Positions 49,958 to 58,440 of a stretch of 64,000 nt of DNA are shown piece by piece; the first letter of the stretch is position 1, and the number at the start of each line of letters is the position of its first letter. The position numbers and the translations under genes were made by a program. The DNA comes from an uncultured Armatimonadota bacterium (GTDB taxonomy: Bacteria > Armatimonadota > Fimbriimonadia > Fimbriimonadales > Fimbriimonadaceae): positions 61,795-125,794 of the forward strand of contig CAIYLG010000019.1 of assembly GCA_903927025.1 (NCBI GenBank), in the 5' to 3' direction. A model generated the notes under the pieces. The model was not told the origin of the DNA and did no database searches. It was given only the letters and a program-made list of their open reading frames with translations.

Positions 49958-51767
49958 GCTCCCCGCCTAAATAGACCCACTCGGTTGCGGACTGAAAGTC
50001 CTCCGGCTTGGCAAAGTAGATATGCTCAAACCGCTGGGGATTGAGGTCCGCGAGGGGAAACCAGGAAGACTGAACTTGGACCATGATGCGGTGACCCTTC
50101 TTAAACGTATGGAAGACGTCTCGTAGTTCAAACGGAACGTGAGTGATCCGACCCGGCACAAATGGCTCTGGCTTTTCTAAACTGTTGCGAAACTTTCCGC
50201 GCATGATTTCACCGCGCACCAGCATCTGGTAGCCAGCCATCCTCACCGGCGGCGTTACCTTGGCGTTGGGTGCCGCATCACTGGGATACTCGTCGATCAC
50301 CTTAACGACAAAGTCAGAGTCAGTCCCCGTCGTCGCCACCCAGAGGTCAGCCTGGATAGGCCCCGCAAACGTGGTGTCCTTGTCCAGCACCGGGGTTTCG
50401 TAGGAGAGAACGTCTGAACGGGACCAGGCAAATCTCTGGTCGCCAGTCATAAACGCAGGGCTCACCCCCGTGGTGACCTCGGCGGTGTACGGGACGGGTC
50501 GTCGCGGGTCGCTTACATACGTATCAACGGCGCTCTTTCCAGACTTTGGATTCAATACACCACTCGGTTGGAAATACAGTGTGCTCGGCTTAGCGGTCTT
50601 TGGCGGCCAGGCGTCAAAGGTCTTCCACACGTTTTCACCTGTCTGGAAAACAATCGCTTTCGGAAGGTTCGGCGACTTGCCGTCCTTCAGATAGTGGTTA
50701 AAGAATGGAAGTTCCACCTGGTCTCGAAGATAGGGGCTTGTCTTCTGGTCGAATTCGATGGCCCCCATCCGCTCGCCATCTCCCCCAGCCCAGCCACCAT
50801 GAGACCACGGCCCCATCACGAGCGTCGCGGGTTCCACGGCTTCTGTAGACGCAGACTTGCCCGTGTCAATCGACTTGAAGGTTTTGAGCGCCCCAAATAG
50901 ATCCTCTGCATCAAACCACCCTCCCACCACCAACGTGGCCGGCTTGACTGCCTTCAGGTGCTGCTCCATGCCTCTTGGCTTCCAATAGGCGTCGTAGGTG
51001 CCGTGAGACATGATCTGCTCCCAGAACATATTTCGATGCTTGAAGTAGGTTTGGAGGCGATCCAAAGGCTCGTTGTCGAGGAAGAATCGATACGAGTCCT
51101 GAATCGGCCACTTGAAGCCATGTCCGTACGTTTTGGATGGAATCGGATGAGGCCAGCCAAATCCCCAAAGGAACGAGAACCGCTGGGCAAGGAAGAATGC
51201 GCCGTTGTGGTGGTCATCGTCCCCCACAAACCGATCCGTCACCGGCGCCTGAGGCGAGGCGCACTTTAGGGCAGGGTGTGCGTTGACCAACGCATTGGAA
51301 GCATAAAATCCTGGTTGGGAGATGCCCCAGATTCCAGCCTTGCCATTGTTGTTCGGAACGTTCTTGAGGAGCCATTCTATGGTGTCGTAGGCATCGGTGG
51401 TTTCGTCCACATCTTTCGCCGTCCGCTTAATCGGGTTCACGGGGGGCGAAAACCGGTGATGCCCTTCCGACATATAGCGCCCCCGCACGTCCTGATTGAC
51501 AAAGATAAACCGCTCCTTCGGGAAGGCCGGCGTCGGCCCCAGACTGCGCGGATAGGCCGCCGGCCCGTACGGCGCACAGCTGTAAGGAGTGCGCTGAATC
51601 AAAAACGGCAACCGCTCCGCCGTGCGCTTTGGAGTGTAGATCGCCGTGTAAAGCCCCTCCCCATCCCGCATCGGCACCATCACTTCCCGCTTCGTATACT
51701 CCGCCCGGAGGTCAAACACAGGCTGCGCCTGGGCAACGGAGATAAGGAGAGCAAGGGCAAAAGGCAT
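49926..51767 (-). CDS. CocE/NonD family serine hydrolase, secreted
   Basis: A 613-residue alpha/beta hydrolase with a signal peptide (FALALLISVAQAQP). The N-terminal strand KREVMVPMRDGEGLYTAIYTPK is typical of X-Pro dipeptidyl-peptidase S15/CocE proteins. The nucleophile Ser is in AGIWGISQPGFYASNAL near residue 145, and VMGPWSHGGW near residue 315 supplies the His. The jelly-roll C-terminal domain (FAGPIQADLWVATTGTDSDFVVKVIDEYP) is family-specific. It hydrolyses acyl esters or amides of amino acids outside the cytoplasm, as in alpha-amino-acid ester hydrolases. The PIG-L gene overlaps its end. Confidence 0.88.
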   Translation of the reverse strand: MPFALALLISVAQAQPVFDLRAEYTKREVMVPMRDGEGLYTAIYTPKRTAERLPFLIQRTPYSCAPYGPAAYPRSLGPTPAFPKERFIFVNQDVRGRYMSEGHHRFSPPVNPIKRTAKDVDETTDAYDTIEWLLKNVPNNNGKAGIWGISQPGFYASNALVNAHPALKCASPQAPVTDRFVGDDDHHNGAFFLAQRFSFLWGFGWPHPIPSKTYGHGFKWPIQDSYRFFLDNEPLDRLQTYFKHRNMFWEQIMSHGTYDAYWKPRGMEQHLKAVKPATLVVGGWFDAEDLFGALKTFKSIDTGKSASTEAVEPATLVMGPWSHGGWAGGDGERMGAIEFDQKTSPYLRDQVELPFFNHYLKDGKSPNLPKAIVFQTGENVWKTFDAWPPKTAKPSTLYFQPSGVLNPKSGKSAVDTYVSDPRRPVPYTAEVTTGVSPAFMTGDQRFAWSRSDVLSYETPVLDKDTTFAGPIQADLWVATTGTDSDFVVKVIDEYPSDAAPNAKVTPPVRMAGYQMLVRGEIMRGKFRNSLEKPEPFVPGRITHVPFELRDVFHTFKKGHRIMVQVQSSWFPLADLNPQRFEHIYFAKPEDFQSATEWVYLGGEHASAIHFLTL

Positions 51768-51860
51768 TGGAGAAGGGGTATTTCGTCAAGAGGGTCCAGT
51801 TTTCCTGCCTGGGGCAGCGCGAGCATCACCCGTACAACCCTGACGGGGTTGACGAGATTG

Positions 51861-52144
51861 TCCAATTGCGATAGCTCATTCCCGGGTCACGGCCTTGCGG
51901 ATCGGCTCCCTCCACCGCCTCCTGTGGCGGTGGAGGGCTTGGGGAGGGGGTGGCGGACTCTGCGCGTTGCCGACGCAGTCGGCGTCCCTATTCGTCTGGA
52001 AATCGCGAGATTCCAATCAAGTCGGCAACAGGGGCGCGTGTGCCTTCGCCAATCTGTCCCTCAGCCGCCTAACCGCTGTTGTGTCGGATAGGCAATCCGG
52101 CCGCTTACCTTGGGTCGCAAGGACGTCCAACCGAATCAACCCCA
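51861..52144 (+). repeat. ~335 bp non-coding repeat, unit 1 (shorter)
   Basis: Begins TCCAATTGCGATAGCTCATT and runs through CCCTCCACCGCC...GGCGGTGGAGGG, GCCGACGCAGTCGGCGTC, GGAAATCGCGAGATTCC and TTGGGTCGCAAGGACGTCC. Several short perfect palindromes suggest a folded structure. It lacks an ~60-base segment present in units 2 and 3. The ORFs the track lists here are frame accidents, since they recur in different frames in each unit. Confidence 0.85.
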
Positions 52145-52163
52145 ACGCGGGTTGCCGAAAATG

Positions 52164-52497
52164 TCCAATTGCGATAGCTCATTCCCGGGTCACGGACTTG
52201 CGGATCGGCTCCCTCCACCGCCTCGTGTGGCGGGCTGGAGGGCTTGGGGAGGGGGTGGCGGACTCTCGGCGTTGCCGACGCAGTCGGCGTCCCTATCCGT
52301 CTGGAAATCGCGAGATTCCAATCAAGTCGGCAACAGGGGCGTGTGTGCTTTCGCCAATCTGTCCCTGAGCCGCCCACCCGCTGTTGTTTCGGATCGGTAT
52401 CGCCCCCAACCTCAAAGAAGTTGCCTCTGCATAGCCCAACGGTTAGGCGCTCCGGCGGCTTACCTTGGGTCGCCAGGGCGTCCAACCACCTCAACCT
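52164..52497 (+). repeat. ~335 bp non-coding repeat, unit 2
   Basis: Nearly identical to unit 3 and to unit 1 over the shared parts. It includes the extra segment ATCGCCCCCAACCTCAAAGA...TTGCCTCTGCATAGCCCAACGG that unit 1 lacks, then the common TTACCTTGGGTCGCC end. Direct orientation, 20 bases after unit 1. Confidence 0.9.
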
Positions 52498-52587
52498 CAG
52501 CGCGGGCTACCTCACCGGAAACCTTCTTCATGACCGCATATCCCGGAAGTCAACCCCTTCAGGGTTGGAAGGTTGGTTGCCTCCGAA

Positions 52588-52645
52588 CCCAAGGTAGCCC
52601 GCGCTTCACGCGTGCAACCGTTGGGCTATACAGAGGGAAGCCCTT
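52588..52645 (-). repeat. Inverted partial copy of the repeat's 3' end
   Basis: ACCCAAGGTAGCCCGCGC and CAACCGTTGGGCTATACAGAGG are the reverse complement of the TAGCCCAACGG...TACCTTGGGT end of units 2 and 3. Together with unit 2 it could form a long-range stem. Confidence 0.6.
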
Positions 52646-52715
52646 CAGGCTTGGGGCTGTCGGCTGTTGCATGGACTTCGCATGCTTCCAACCCCAACGC
52701 GGGTTGCCGAAAATG

Positions 52716-53052
52716 TCCAATTGCGATCGCTCATTCCCGGGTCACGGCCTCGCGGATCGGGTCCCTCCACCGCCTCGTGTGGCGGGCTGGAGGGCTTGGG
52801 GAGGGGGTGGCGGACTGTGAGCGTTGCCGACGCAGTCGGCGTCCCTATTCGTCTGGAAATCGCGAGATTCCAATCAAGTCGGCAACAGGGGCGCGTGTGC
52901 TTTCGCCAATTTGTCCCTGAGCCGCCCACCCGCTGTTGTTTCGGATCGGTATCGCCCCCAACCTCAAAGAGGTTGCCTCTGCATAGCCCAACGGTTAGGC
53001 GCTCCGGCGGCTTACCTTGGGTCGCAAGGACGTCCAGCCAAATCAACCCCAA
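52716..53052 (+). repeat. ~335 bp non-coding repeat, unit 3
   Basis: Full-length direct copy with TCCAATTGCGATCGCTCATT at the start and TTGGGTCGCAAGGACGTCC at the end. It differs from unit 2 by a few scattered substitutions. It abuts the first small membrane gene of the RHS island, so the repeat block marks the island boundary. Confidence 0.9.
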
Positions 53053-53074
53053 AGAGGGTTATCTCTCTGGCTAG

Positions 53075-53275
53075 CTAAAGCTCTATCTTTTGGCGCTTCT
53101 TTCTGACATCAAGATAGTAATAGACAGCTTCCAGGCCGATCGCGACCAAACACCCAAGGGCAGCCATACGGCGCAAGCTATTGAGATATCCAAAATCGGT
53201 GGCAAGAATGATCAGCAAGCTCACAAGAGTAATCAATGCAGGAACTTTCCGCCTCAGGTTTCTTCTAGGCGTCAT
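53075..53275 (-). CDS. 66-residue membrane protein of the RHS island
   Basis: From ATG 53275, which overlaps the upstream stop in ATGA, the protein has 66 residues: a basic start MTPRRNLRRKVPALI, two membrane helices (LITLVSLLIILATDFGYL and MAALGCLVAIGLEAVYYYL) and a basic tail. No family is recognised. Coupled to the preceding small membrane gene and lying 3' of the RHS A remnant, it is a candidate immunity-type partner. That role is inference. Confidence 0.55.
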   Translation of the reverse strand: MTPRRNLRRKVPALITLVSLLIILATDFGYLNSLRRMAALGCLVAIGLEAVYYYLDVRKKRQKIEL

Positions 53276-53553
53276 TTTGCGGCACGACCTACAATCTTGG
53301 CCATCCAAATCCAAGCCCATATGAGAATGCCTAGGCACGCGGCTGTGACAAGGATTGCTGAATGCGGCTGACTGGGGTGGTTCAAGTTAATGAGCCTAGT
53401 AATAAAGCTAAAAGCAAACAAGCCCATCGCCTTGCTAACGCCCTTGGCACCATCAGAGTTGAGCCCTGTATAAACAGCGAAGGCGAAGCAAGCGCCAAAA
53501 TAGACCCAGATGCACAGGAGAGAGAACTGCTGAATTGTTGGCACCATCAGCAT
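53272..53553 (-). CDS. 93-residue membrane protein following RHS remnant A
   Basis: Three hydrophobic segments: FSLLCIWVYFGACFAFAVYTGL, AMGLFAFSFITRLINL and AILVTAACLGILIWAWIW. ATG 53553 (or 53547) lies inside the last codons of the RHS A remnant frame, whose TGA is at 53547-53549. This start-in-stop overlap is the same arrangement seen at other RHS tails in the island. A membrane-bound immunity-like protein is a reasonable inference; nothing in the sequence proves it. Confidence 0.55.
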   Translation of the reverse strand: MLMVPTIQQFSLLCIWVYFGACFAFAVYTGLNSDGAKGVSKAMGLFAFSFITRLINLNHPSQPHSAILVTAACLGILIWAWIWMAKIVGRAAK

Positions 53554-54312
53554 CCCTCTTCCTCTTCCTCTTCCTTTTCCTTTTCTGCAGTCGAATTCAT
53601 GGAGCCATATGTATCATACAGCGGTCAGTTCGCTGACGTCGAGCCAGTTGAGTTCGACTTGCTCACACGCATTCCATCGGCACGGTAGACGTAGCTCGTT
53701 GTGTCTGAAGACGTGAACGAGGTCATTCGGTTGAGGATGTCGTTCGTGACCGTTGTTCCGCCAAGGCTCGTGGCACGGTTCAGATTGTCGGTTACCACGT
53801 CATTTCGGTTCCCCGCCGCATCGTAGCTCCAGGTTGGGCTTGCAGTGGCAAGACCATCTCCATAGGAGGCGGCAGTCAGGTAGTCGAGCTAGGCGTCATA
53901 GCCATAAGTATTCGTCTGGGAAGTTGTCCAGCTCGCCGAGCCTGCAGTTGTTGCCGTCTTGTAGAACAAATCGGTCTTCGCTCCAAAGGTTCAGGGCCGA
54001 ATACTCTTAATCGCACGCCTGGCCGACCATGGCCTGGCTTGTATAGGTGTTGCCGGATCCCAAGATGTCCCAGTAGTGGCCGAGCCAGGTCACCTGCCCT
54101 GCGGCGTCGTATTCGTAGCGAGCTCTCGCCCTCGTCTGAGCCTCGTAGCCATCATAGTATCCGCTGGAATCCGGCGTCAAGTTGGAGGGTGTTTGGGCGA
54201 AGGCCGCTTCGAAGAGTCTCCCTTGCCGGTCGTAGGCATAAAATGGAACTCATCCTGAGTCCTGTTGCCGCTGCTGTCCAGCTTGCAGAGCGTCAGGAAC
54301 GCGTGGGCGCAT
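53547..54312 (-). pseudogene. RHS/YD-repeat gene remnant A
   Basis: Reading the minus strand gives recognisable RHS repeat protein: SSGNRTQDEFH, DSSGYYDGYEA, YRADGMR, SNSTGSTSAN and YDTYGSM. It is broken by frameshifts, an internal TAG where RHS D reads DAQLDYLTAA, a TGA near the end, and two in-frame deletions relative to RHS C (about 48 nt joined at AGGATGTC, and about 135 nt joined between GTTGAACC and GTCGAGCC). The end is a Glu/Lys-rich stretch encoded by a GGAAGA microsatellite. It is no longer a functional gene. Confidence 0.85.
53554..53585 (-). repeat. Purine-rich (GGAAGA)n microsatellite
   Basis: On the minus strand GAAAAGGAAAAGGAAGAGGAAGAGGAAGAGGG, encoding Glu/Lys at the end of RHS remnant A, directly before the small membrane gene's start codon. 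It could change length by slippage and so alter the frame joining the two. Confidence 0.7.
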
Positions 54313-54480
54313 CAACATAACCTTGCCATCCATTTTAGTAACTGAAGTGGTTGACGCTCCTTCGCCCGGTTGGTCGTTTCTCTGACAGTTAATCGCAGGA
54401 TGAACACCTATCTGTCGAAAGCGGTCGACAAACCATTCATCGATAGTATTGAACCTAGGGTCTTCACCACTGGCTGGCAC
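54313..54480 (-). other. Possible protein fragment between a membrane gene and RHS A
   Basis: One minus-strand frame reads protein-like sequence (DPRFNTIDEWFVDRFRQIG, TTSVTKMDGKVML), the 3' part of the tracked ORF 54250-54624. The 5' part of that ORF is a shadow of the membrane gene 54464-54742. It may be a cut-off tail joined to RHS A. Its identity is unknown. Confidence 0.25.
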
Positions 54481-54742
54481 CGCTCTTGCTTGGCTTCGGG
54501 AGCCGCCATTTAGATCGGATGCCAAAATAGAAGAAGGGTATTCCCACAAATATCGCCCAGATCTCCCCAATGGCACAACACAGGATGGCAAATAGTATTG
54601 CGTGCGGGACAATAGAAATGGCAATGGCCCACATGAGCCTGCCCATCGCCGTCCTCCCTAAGGATTTAAGCGATCTCGCGTCTCTTACGACGAAGCCGAG
54701 AATGAAAAATATGATCGGCATAGCTATTGGCATAGCCAGCAT
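54464..54742 (-). CDS. 92-residue membrane protein following RHS remnant B
   Basis: Three hydrophobic segments: MPIAMPIIFFILGFVV, LMWAIAISIVPHAILFAILCCAIG and IWAIFVGIPFFYFGI. The ATG at 54742 lies a few bases after a short tail frame (ending IVRLAR and a stop) that continues from the RHS B junction. A candidate immunity-like partner for a lost RHS tail. No family is recognised. Confidence 0.5.
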   Translation of the reverse strand: MLAMPIAMPIIFFILGFVVRDARSLKSLGRTAMGRLMWAIAISIVPHAILFAILCCAIGEIWAIFVGIPFFYFGIRSKWRLPKPSKSGASQW

Positions 54743-54774
54743 CGTTATCTGTTTATCGAGCTAATCTGACAATA

Positions 54775-55563
54775 TTAATCTCCACTTGCGTCGTTTCGGT
54801 TGCGTGCCGCATCGTAGCTCCAGGTTGGGCTGGCGTTGGCGAGGCCATCTCCGTAGCTCGCCGCAGTCAGGTAGTCGAACTTCGGATCGTAGCCGCATGT
54901 GTCCGTCTGGGATGTGGTCCAGGATGCAGAGCCGGGCGTGCTCGCCGTCTTGTAGACCGAGTCCGTCTTCACCCCACGGCTGGGTGCTGTGGTTGATAGC
55001 TCACAGTCGCATGCCTGGCCAATGATGGCCCAGCTGGTGTAGGTGTTGCCGGTTCCCAAAGTGTCCCAATAGTGGCCGAGCCATGTCATGCGGCCGCCGG
55101 CGTCGTACTCGTAGTGTGCCCTCGCCCTAGTCGCAGCCTCATAGCCATCATAGTATCCGCTCGAATCGGGAGTCAAGTTTGATGGCGTCTGTGCGAATGT
55201 CGCTTCGAAAAGCCTTTCCTGCTGGTCGTAGGCGTAATGGAACTCCTCTCCGGTCCGATTTCCGCTTGCTTCGAGCTTACACAGCGTCTGGAACGCATGA
55301 GCGCTCTTGCTGTGGCTGCCGATGCTCAGGTAGTCGTAGTAGCCCCATGATGCGAGAAGGATTCCAGGTGAATCGGGACCCTGGTAGTACTTGGCGGCTA
55401 TCCGGTCTTCGCTTGGACCATAGAAGTAGTCGCAGGTGGTGTCGACAGTGCCGCCGCGGATCTCCTTGATGGAGAAGGGCTGACCGGCTCCTGATCCGGT
55501 CGCGCCGTTACAGCTGATATCCAGCTCCACGCCAGAGAGATTGTCGACAATGCTGGTGATCAT
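54775..55563 (-). pseudogene. RHS/YD-repeat gene remnant B
   Basis: 262 codons from ATG 55563, an internal Met of an RHS frame that extends a few codons upstream (ATVDNWS). It contains YD-repeat segments (DYFYGPSEDRIAAKYYQG, YYDGYEAATRARAHYEYDAGG, WLGHYWDTLGTGNTY) colinear with RHS C and D. It stops at NRNDASGD, just where the paralogues continue with NLNRATSLGG, so the core domain and tail are lost. After the junction comes unrelated sequence leading to the next small membrane gene. It is a truncated fragment, possibly produced by recombination. Confidence 0.85.
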
Positions 55564-55573
55564 GGACCAGTTG

Positions 55574-56131
55574 TCAACTGTTGCCTGAATGCGCGATCCT
55601 CGCGATTTCGCATTTGTTAAGCTTGATTAAATTGGCGCGACTCGATTGGAACAGAATTCGCGCTTCTGCCTGAGCAAGTTGATAATGCAACTTGTCCCAT
55701 CCATGAGCCTCTCCGTCACGTTCTATTGTCCTGTACAAAGCAAGAGAAAATTCCAGGTCATCCAGCGCATGACTCCAACATGCACCATAGTCCATCGTGG
55801 AATCTCTGATTACCTTCAAACTACGTTCGCAATTCTGCAGAACTACCGCAAATATGTCCACGGATCCGATCAGTCGATTTCCCAATGGCGTTCCGTCCCC
55901 AGAAGACATCGTCCGAAGAGATGTGCCAAATGGAGGAGGCTCAGTCAAGGAGCGCAACAGACAATCGACTGCTTTCCCTCTGTCTCCCGAGGAAAAGTAG
56001 AATTCCGACTTGGTAGCCTCAACAGTTGAGTGCGACCTGGCATTACTCGTCTTAACTACCCAAATTACGAGAAACACTCCGAGAAGAACAGACAAAAACC
56101 AGAGGCTCGCTCCTAATGTTAGTACTGCCAT
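55574..56131 (-). CDS. Single-TM protein overlapping an orphan RHS tail
   Basis: From ATG 56131 the protein has 185 residues: an N-terminal helix (LGASLWFLSVLLGVFLVIWVV) and a soluble, mostly helical domain (SGDRGKAVDCLLRSLTEPP, WSHALDDLEFSLALYRTIE, LAQAEARILFQSSRANLI). The track start at 56215 is upstream. ATG 56131 lies 13 bases inside the end of an orphan RHS C-terminal frame, so translation of the two is coupled. This suggests a toxin tail/immunity pair. The function is inferred from layout, not from a known domain. Confidence 0.6.
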   Translation of the reverse strand: MAVLTLGASLWFLSVLLGVFLVIWVVKTSNARSHSTVEATKSEFYFSSGDRGKAVDCLLRSLTEPPPFGTSLRTMSSGDGTPLGNRLIGSVDIFAVVLQNCERSLKVIRDSTMDYGACWSHALDDLEFSLALYRTIERDGEAHGWDKLHYQLAQAEARILFQSSRANLIKLNKCEIARIAHSGNS

Positions 56132-56350
56132 AGACCTAGATACATACCCATACCGTTCAACATTTCTGCATAGCCCATGATCTCCGCGATACATCTTCCA
56201 GCGATGCCAGAGCACGCCGATTGCATCCCCTCCGTATTACCAATTGCCTTCCATGCGTTCTTGAATTGTGAACCATCTAGGATGCCGTTTCCGAATGCCG
56301 TTTTGGCGTTCCGTCAGGGGTAGTTGGCTGCCTCTTTGGTCAACAGTCTC
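56119..56350 (-). pseudogene. Orphan RHS-type C-terminal tail 1
   Basis: A minus-strand frame with no start codon reads LLTKEAANYP, then an in-frame TGA, then NAKTAFGNGILDGSQFKNAW and GMQSACSGIAGRCIAEIMGY to a TAA at 56119. Its Ala/Gly-rich helical composition resembles the tails of RHS proteins. It overlaps the start of the single-TM protein by 13 bases. With no RHS core attached, it looks like a displaced toxin tail. Too short for the ORF track. Confidence 0.5.
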
Positions 56351-56626
56351 CTAGAGCTTCTGTCTTTTCTTAACACTGTTACTAGGTTGTGTTACAAAGA
56401 GGCAACCGTACGTTATCCCATTCGCTATGACTAGCACCCCAAGTATCCAGTTGAATCCAATAGTGGATGTGTTCAGACCAATAACTGTTGGCACTACGAG
56501 AGCCACAGTAAGAACTGCACGTTGTTTAATTCCGAATTTTAAGCGTCGAGAGAGCGTAATGGTAGCTACGGCAAAACTCAAGCAGCATACCTGCCACAGA
56601 AACATCATAAAAAAGGTATTGATCAT
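56351..56626 (-). CDS. 91-residue membrane protein following RHS C
   Basis: Three helices: FFMMFLWQVCCLSFAVATITL, AVLTVALVVPTVIGL and WILGVLVIANGITYGCLF, and a basic C-terminus (VKKRQKL). It starts 150 bases after the RHS C stop, and that gap holds no gene. Base composition is lower in GC than the chromosome to the left, like the other small ORFs of the island. It is a candidate immunity partner for the hydrophobic RHS C tail. Confidence 0.5.
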   Translation of the reverse strand: MINTFFMMFLWQVCCLSFAVATITLSRRLKFGIKQRAVLTVALVVPTVIGLNTSTIGFNWILGVLVIANGITYGCLFVTQPSNSVKKRQKL

Positions 56627-56775
56627 TTCGAGATAGGAACATCAACTAGACGATTGAGATTTAGCCATTCATTAGCTCTGCAGTATTTGATAACCAACCT
56701 AAAACCCAAACACAGTGGGTATTTTCCAAGCATTCTGGCATCATTATTTTCACAACATCTATTCATCAACACTTT

Positions 56776-58317
56776 CTAAGTCGTCATTAGCAAACAGAGC
56801 CTTTCCGTGGCGTATACGCTCGTTCCGATGATTGCCGACTGTGCAAGTCCGCCACACTCTTGCGCCGTCATTGCTCCATTAAGTATAGACTTAAAAGTAT
56901 TAAGATACCCGGTGCAGGTGAGTGCCATTGCCGATAATCCAAATCCGCTAAAGCAAAAACCTACATTAAGGTTGCTGAGAAATGCCCCTGATCCATTCTC
57001 GATGAAACCGCCCAGCAACTGAATTGATAGTCCAATAATCTGGCCAACCCTTCCTGAGGACGCGACCATTAGCACAATACCAATTAGTACGAGACACCAG
57101 CCACCTATCAAGACCGCGACCCCGGATAACTGCTGATTATTTGGTGTTGTGTCCTTGCCAGTTGATTCAATGTTGTCTACCGGATTATCGTTTGCGTATT
57201 CAAACAAATTCATTCCAGACATTGCCGGGTCCTCTGAAACGAACCGCCCGCTAACCGCCTCATGGAACCGGGCTCTCATGTAGACCAGCCCTGACTCCTC
57301 GACCTGCTTGTGCCCTAGGCTTGCATAAAAGCGTCCTTTCGGATCGCTTGCCTGAGCTCCCCGTCGAATCGAGCCCCAAGCGTCGAACGTGCGCAGTGCG
57401 GAAGAGGCGAATCCGCCAGTCCCCGGCTTCGTCAGGGTCGAAATCATGTTCCCGTGAGCATCGTAAATCGGATAATTTGCCGAAGTTGAACCATTCTGCG
57501 TGACGAATACCACATCGATATCACGTGGACCAATTCCGTAGTCGGTGACCCTAGAGACAGTTCCATTGGAGGCAAAATCGATATCCTCCATCCCCATCTG
57601 CCCGTCGTACCGGTAGCTGGTCGAGCCCGTCGAGTTCGACTTGCTCACACGCATGCCGTCGGCACGGTAGACATAGCTCGTTGTGCCTGACGACGTGAAC
57701 GACGTCAACCGGTTGAGGATGTCCCAGCCATAGGAGGCGGTTCCCTTCGTGAGACGGTTCCCCAGGATGTCGCTTGTAACCGTACTTCCTCCGAGGCTCG
57801 TGGCACGATTCAGATTGTCACGTACAGCGTCGTTTCGGTTCCCCTCCGCATCGTAGTTCCAGGTTGGGCTCGCATTGGCAAGGCCGTCGCCGTAGCTGGC
57901 GGCGGTCAGGTAAGCGAGGCTAGCGTCATAGCCGTACGTATCTGTCTGGGAGGTCGACCAGGCCGCCGAACCCGGAGTCGTTGCCGTCTTGTAGATCGCG
58001 TCCGTTCTAACACCACGGTTCGTGCCTGTAGTCTCATAGGCGCACGCCTGGCCGACGATGGCCTGGCTGGTGTATGTGTTGCCGGTTCCCAAGGTGTCCC
58101 AATAGTGGCCGAGCCACGTCAGTCGCCCCGCGCCGTCGTACTCGTAGTGAGTTCGCGCTCTGGTCTGAGCCTCGTACCCATCATAGTATCCGCTCGAATC
58201 TGGCGTCAAGTTGGAGTGCATAGGGGAACTATGGTGGGCAATACCCAAATTCCCCTCTACGGAGGGGTGGACGGCGAAGCCGGACGGGGTGGTCTCCGGA
58301 AAGTTGGAGGTTTCCAC
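56776..58317 (-). CDS. RHS repeat-associated core protein C with hydrophobic C-terminal tail
   Basis: The least damaged RHS gene of the array. From about 58216 it reads [20 protein letters not shown], then YD repeats (YDGQMGMEDIDFASNG, YDAHGNMIST) and the RHS core YMRARFHEAVSGRFVSEDP with MNLFEYANDNPVDN. A variable tail of ~125 residues follows the core, starting KDTTPNNQQLSG and carrying about three hydrophobic segments. In RHS proteins such tails are toxins released from a beta-cage. The first ~35 codons of the tracked ORF come from an inserted repeat, so the N-terminal export region is missing and the gene is a 5'-truncated cassette. Confidence 0.8.
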   Translation of the reverse strand: METSNFPETTPSGFAVHPSVEGNLGIAHHSSPMHSNLTPDSSGYYDGYEAQTRARTHYEYDGAGRLTWLGHYWDTLGTGNTYTSQAIVGQACAYETTGTNRGVRTDAIYKTATTPGSAAWSTSQTDTYGYDASLAYLTAASYGDGLANASPTWNYDAEGNRNDAVRDNLNRATSLGGSTVTSDILGNRLTKGTASYGWDILNRLTSFTSSGTTSYVYRADGMRVSKSNSTGSTSYRYDGQMGMEDIDFASNGTVSRVTDYGIGPRDIDVVFVTQNGSTSANYPIYDAHGNMISTLTKPGTGGFASSALRTFDAWGSIRRGAQASDPKGRFYASLGHKQVEESGLVYMRARFHEAVSGRFVSEDPAMSGMNLFEYANDNPVDNIESTGKDTTPNNQQLSGVAVLIGGWCLVLIGIVLMVASSGRVGQIIGLSIQLLGGFIENGSGAFLSNLNVGFCFSGFGLSAMALTCTGYLNTFKSILNGAMTAQECGGLAQSAIIGTSVYATERLCLLMTT

Positions 58318-58440
58318 AAGCTACAGGTACCCGGAGACCACCCCGCCTGAGAGGGAAATTGTGGCTGACGGGATTCCGCGCGAAGCCGGACGTGGCGGTC
58401 CCTCGAAACTGGGAATCTCCCACCGCTCACCATTAGCCAG
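58218..58440. repeat. GC-rich palindromic repeat interrupting RHS C
   Basis: Contains CCCCTCTACGGAGGGG, two copies of GCGAAGCCGGACG in similar settings, and GGTGGTCTCCGG opposed by CCGGAGACCACC. It replaces the 5' part of RHS C and the 3' part of the neighbouring small gene 58321-58611. It looks like a paired REP-type element inserted or recombined into the array. Confidence 0.6.

Noticed and set aside
51861-53052. CRISPR array
   Set aside because: Units are ~335 bp with no short repeat/spacer alternation and no cas genes nearby.
51276-53078. Several ORFs across the end of the CocE gene and the repeat block
   Set aside because: Each repeat unit yields similar peptides in different frames, and none has a domain or start signal. 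They are products of GC-rich repeats.
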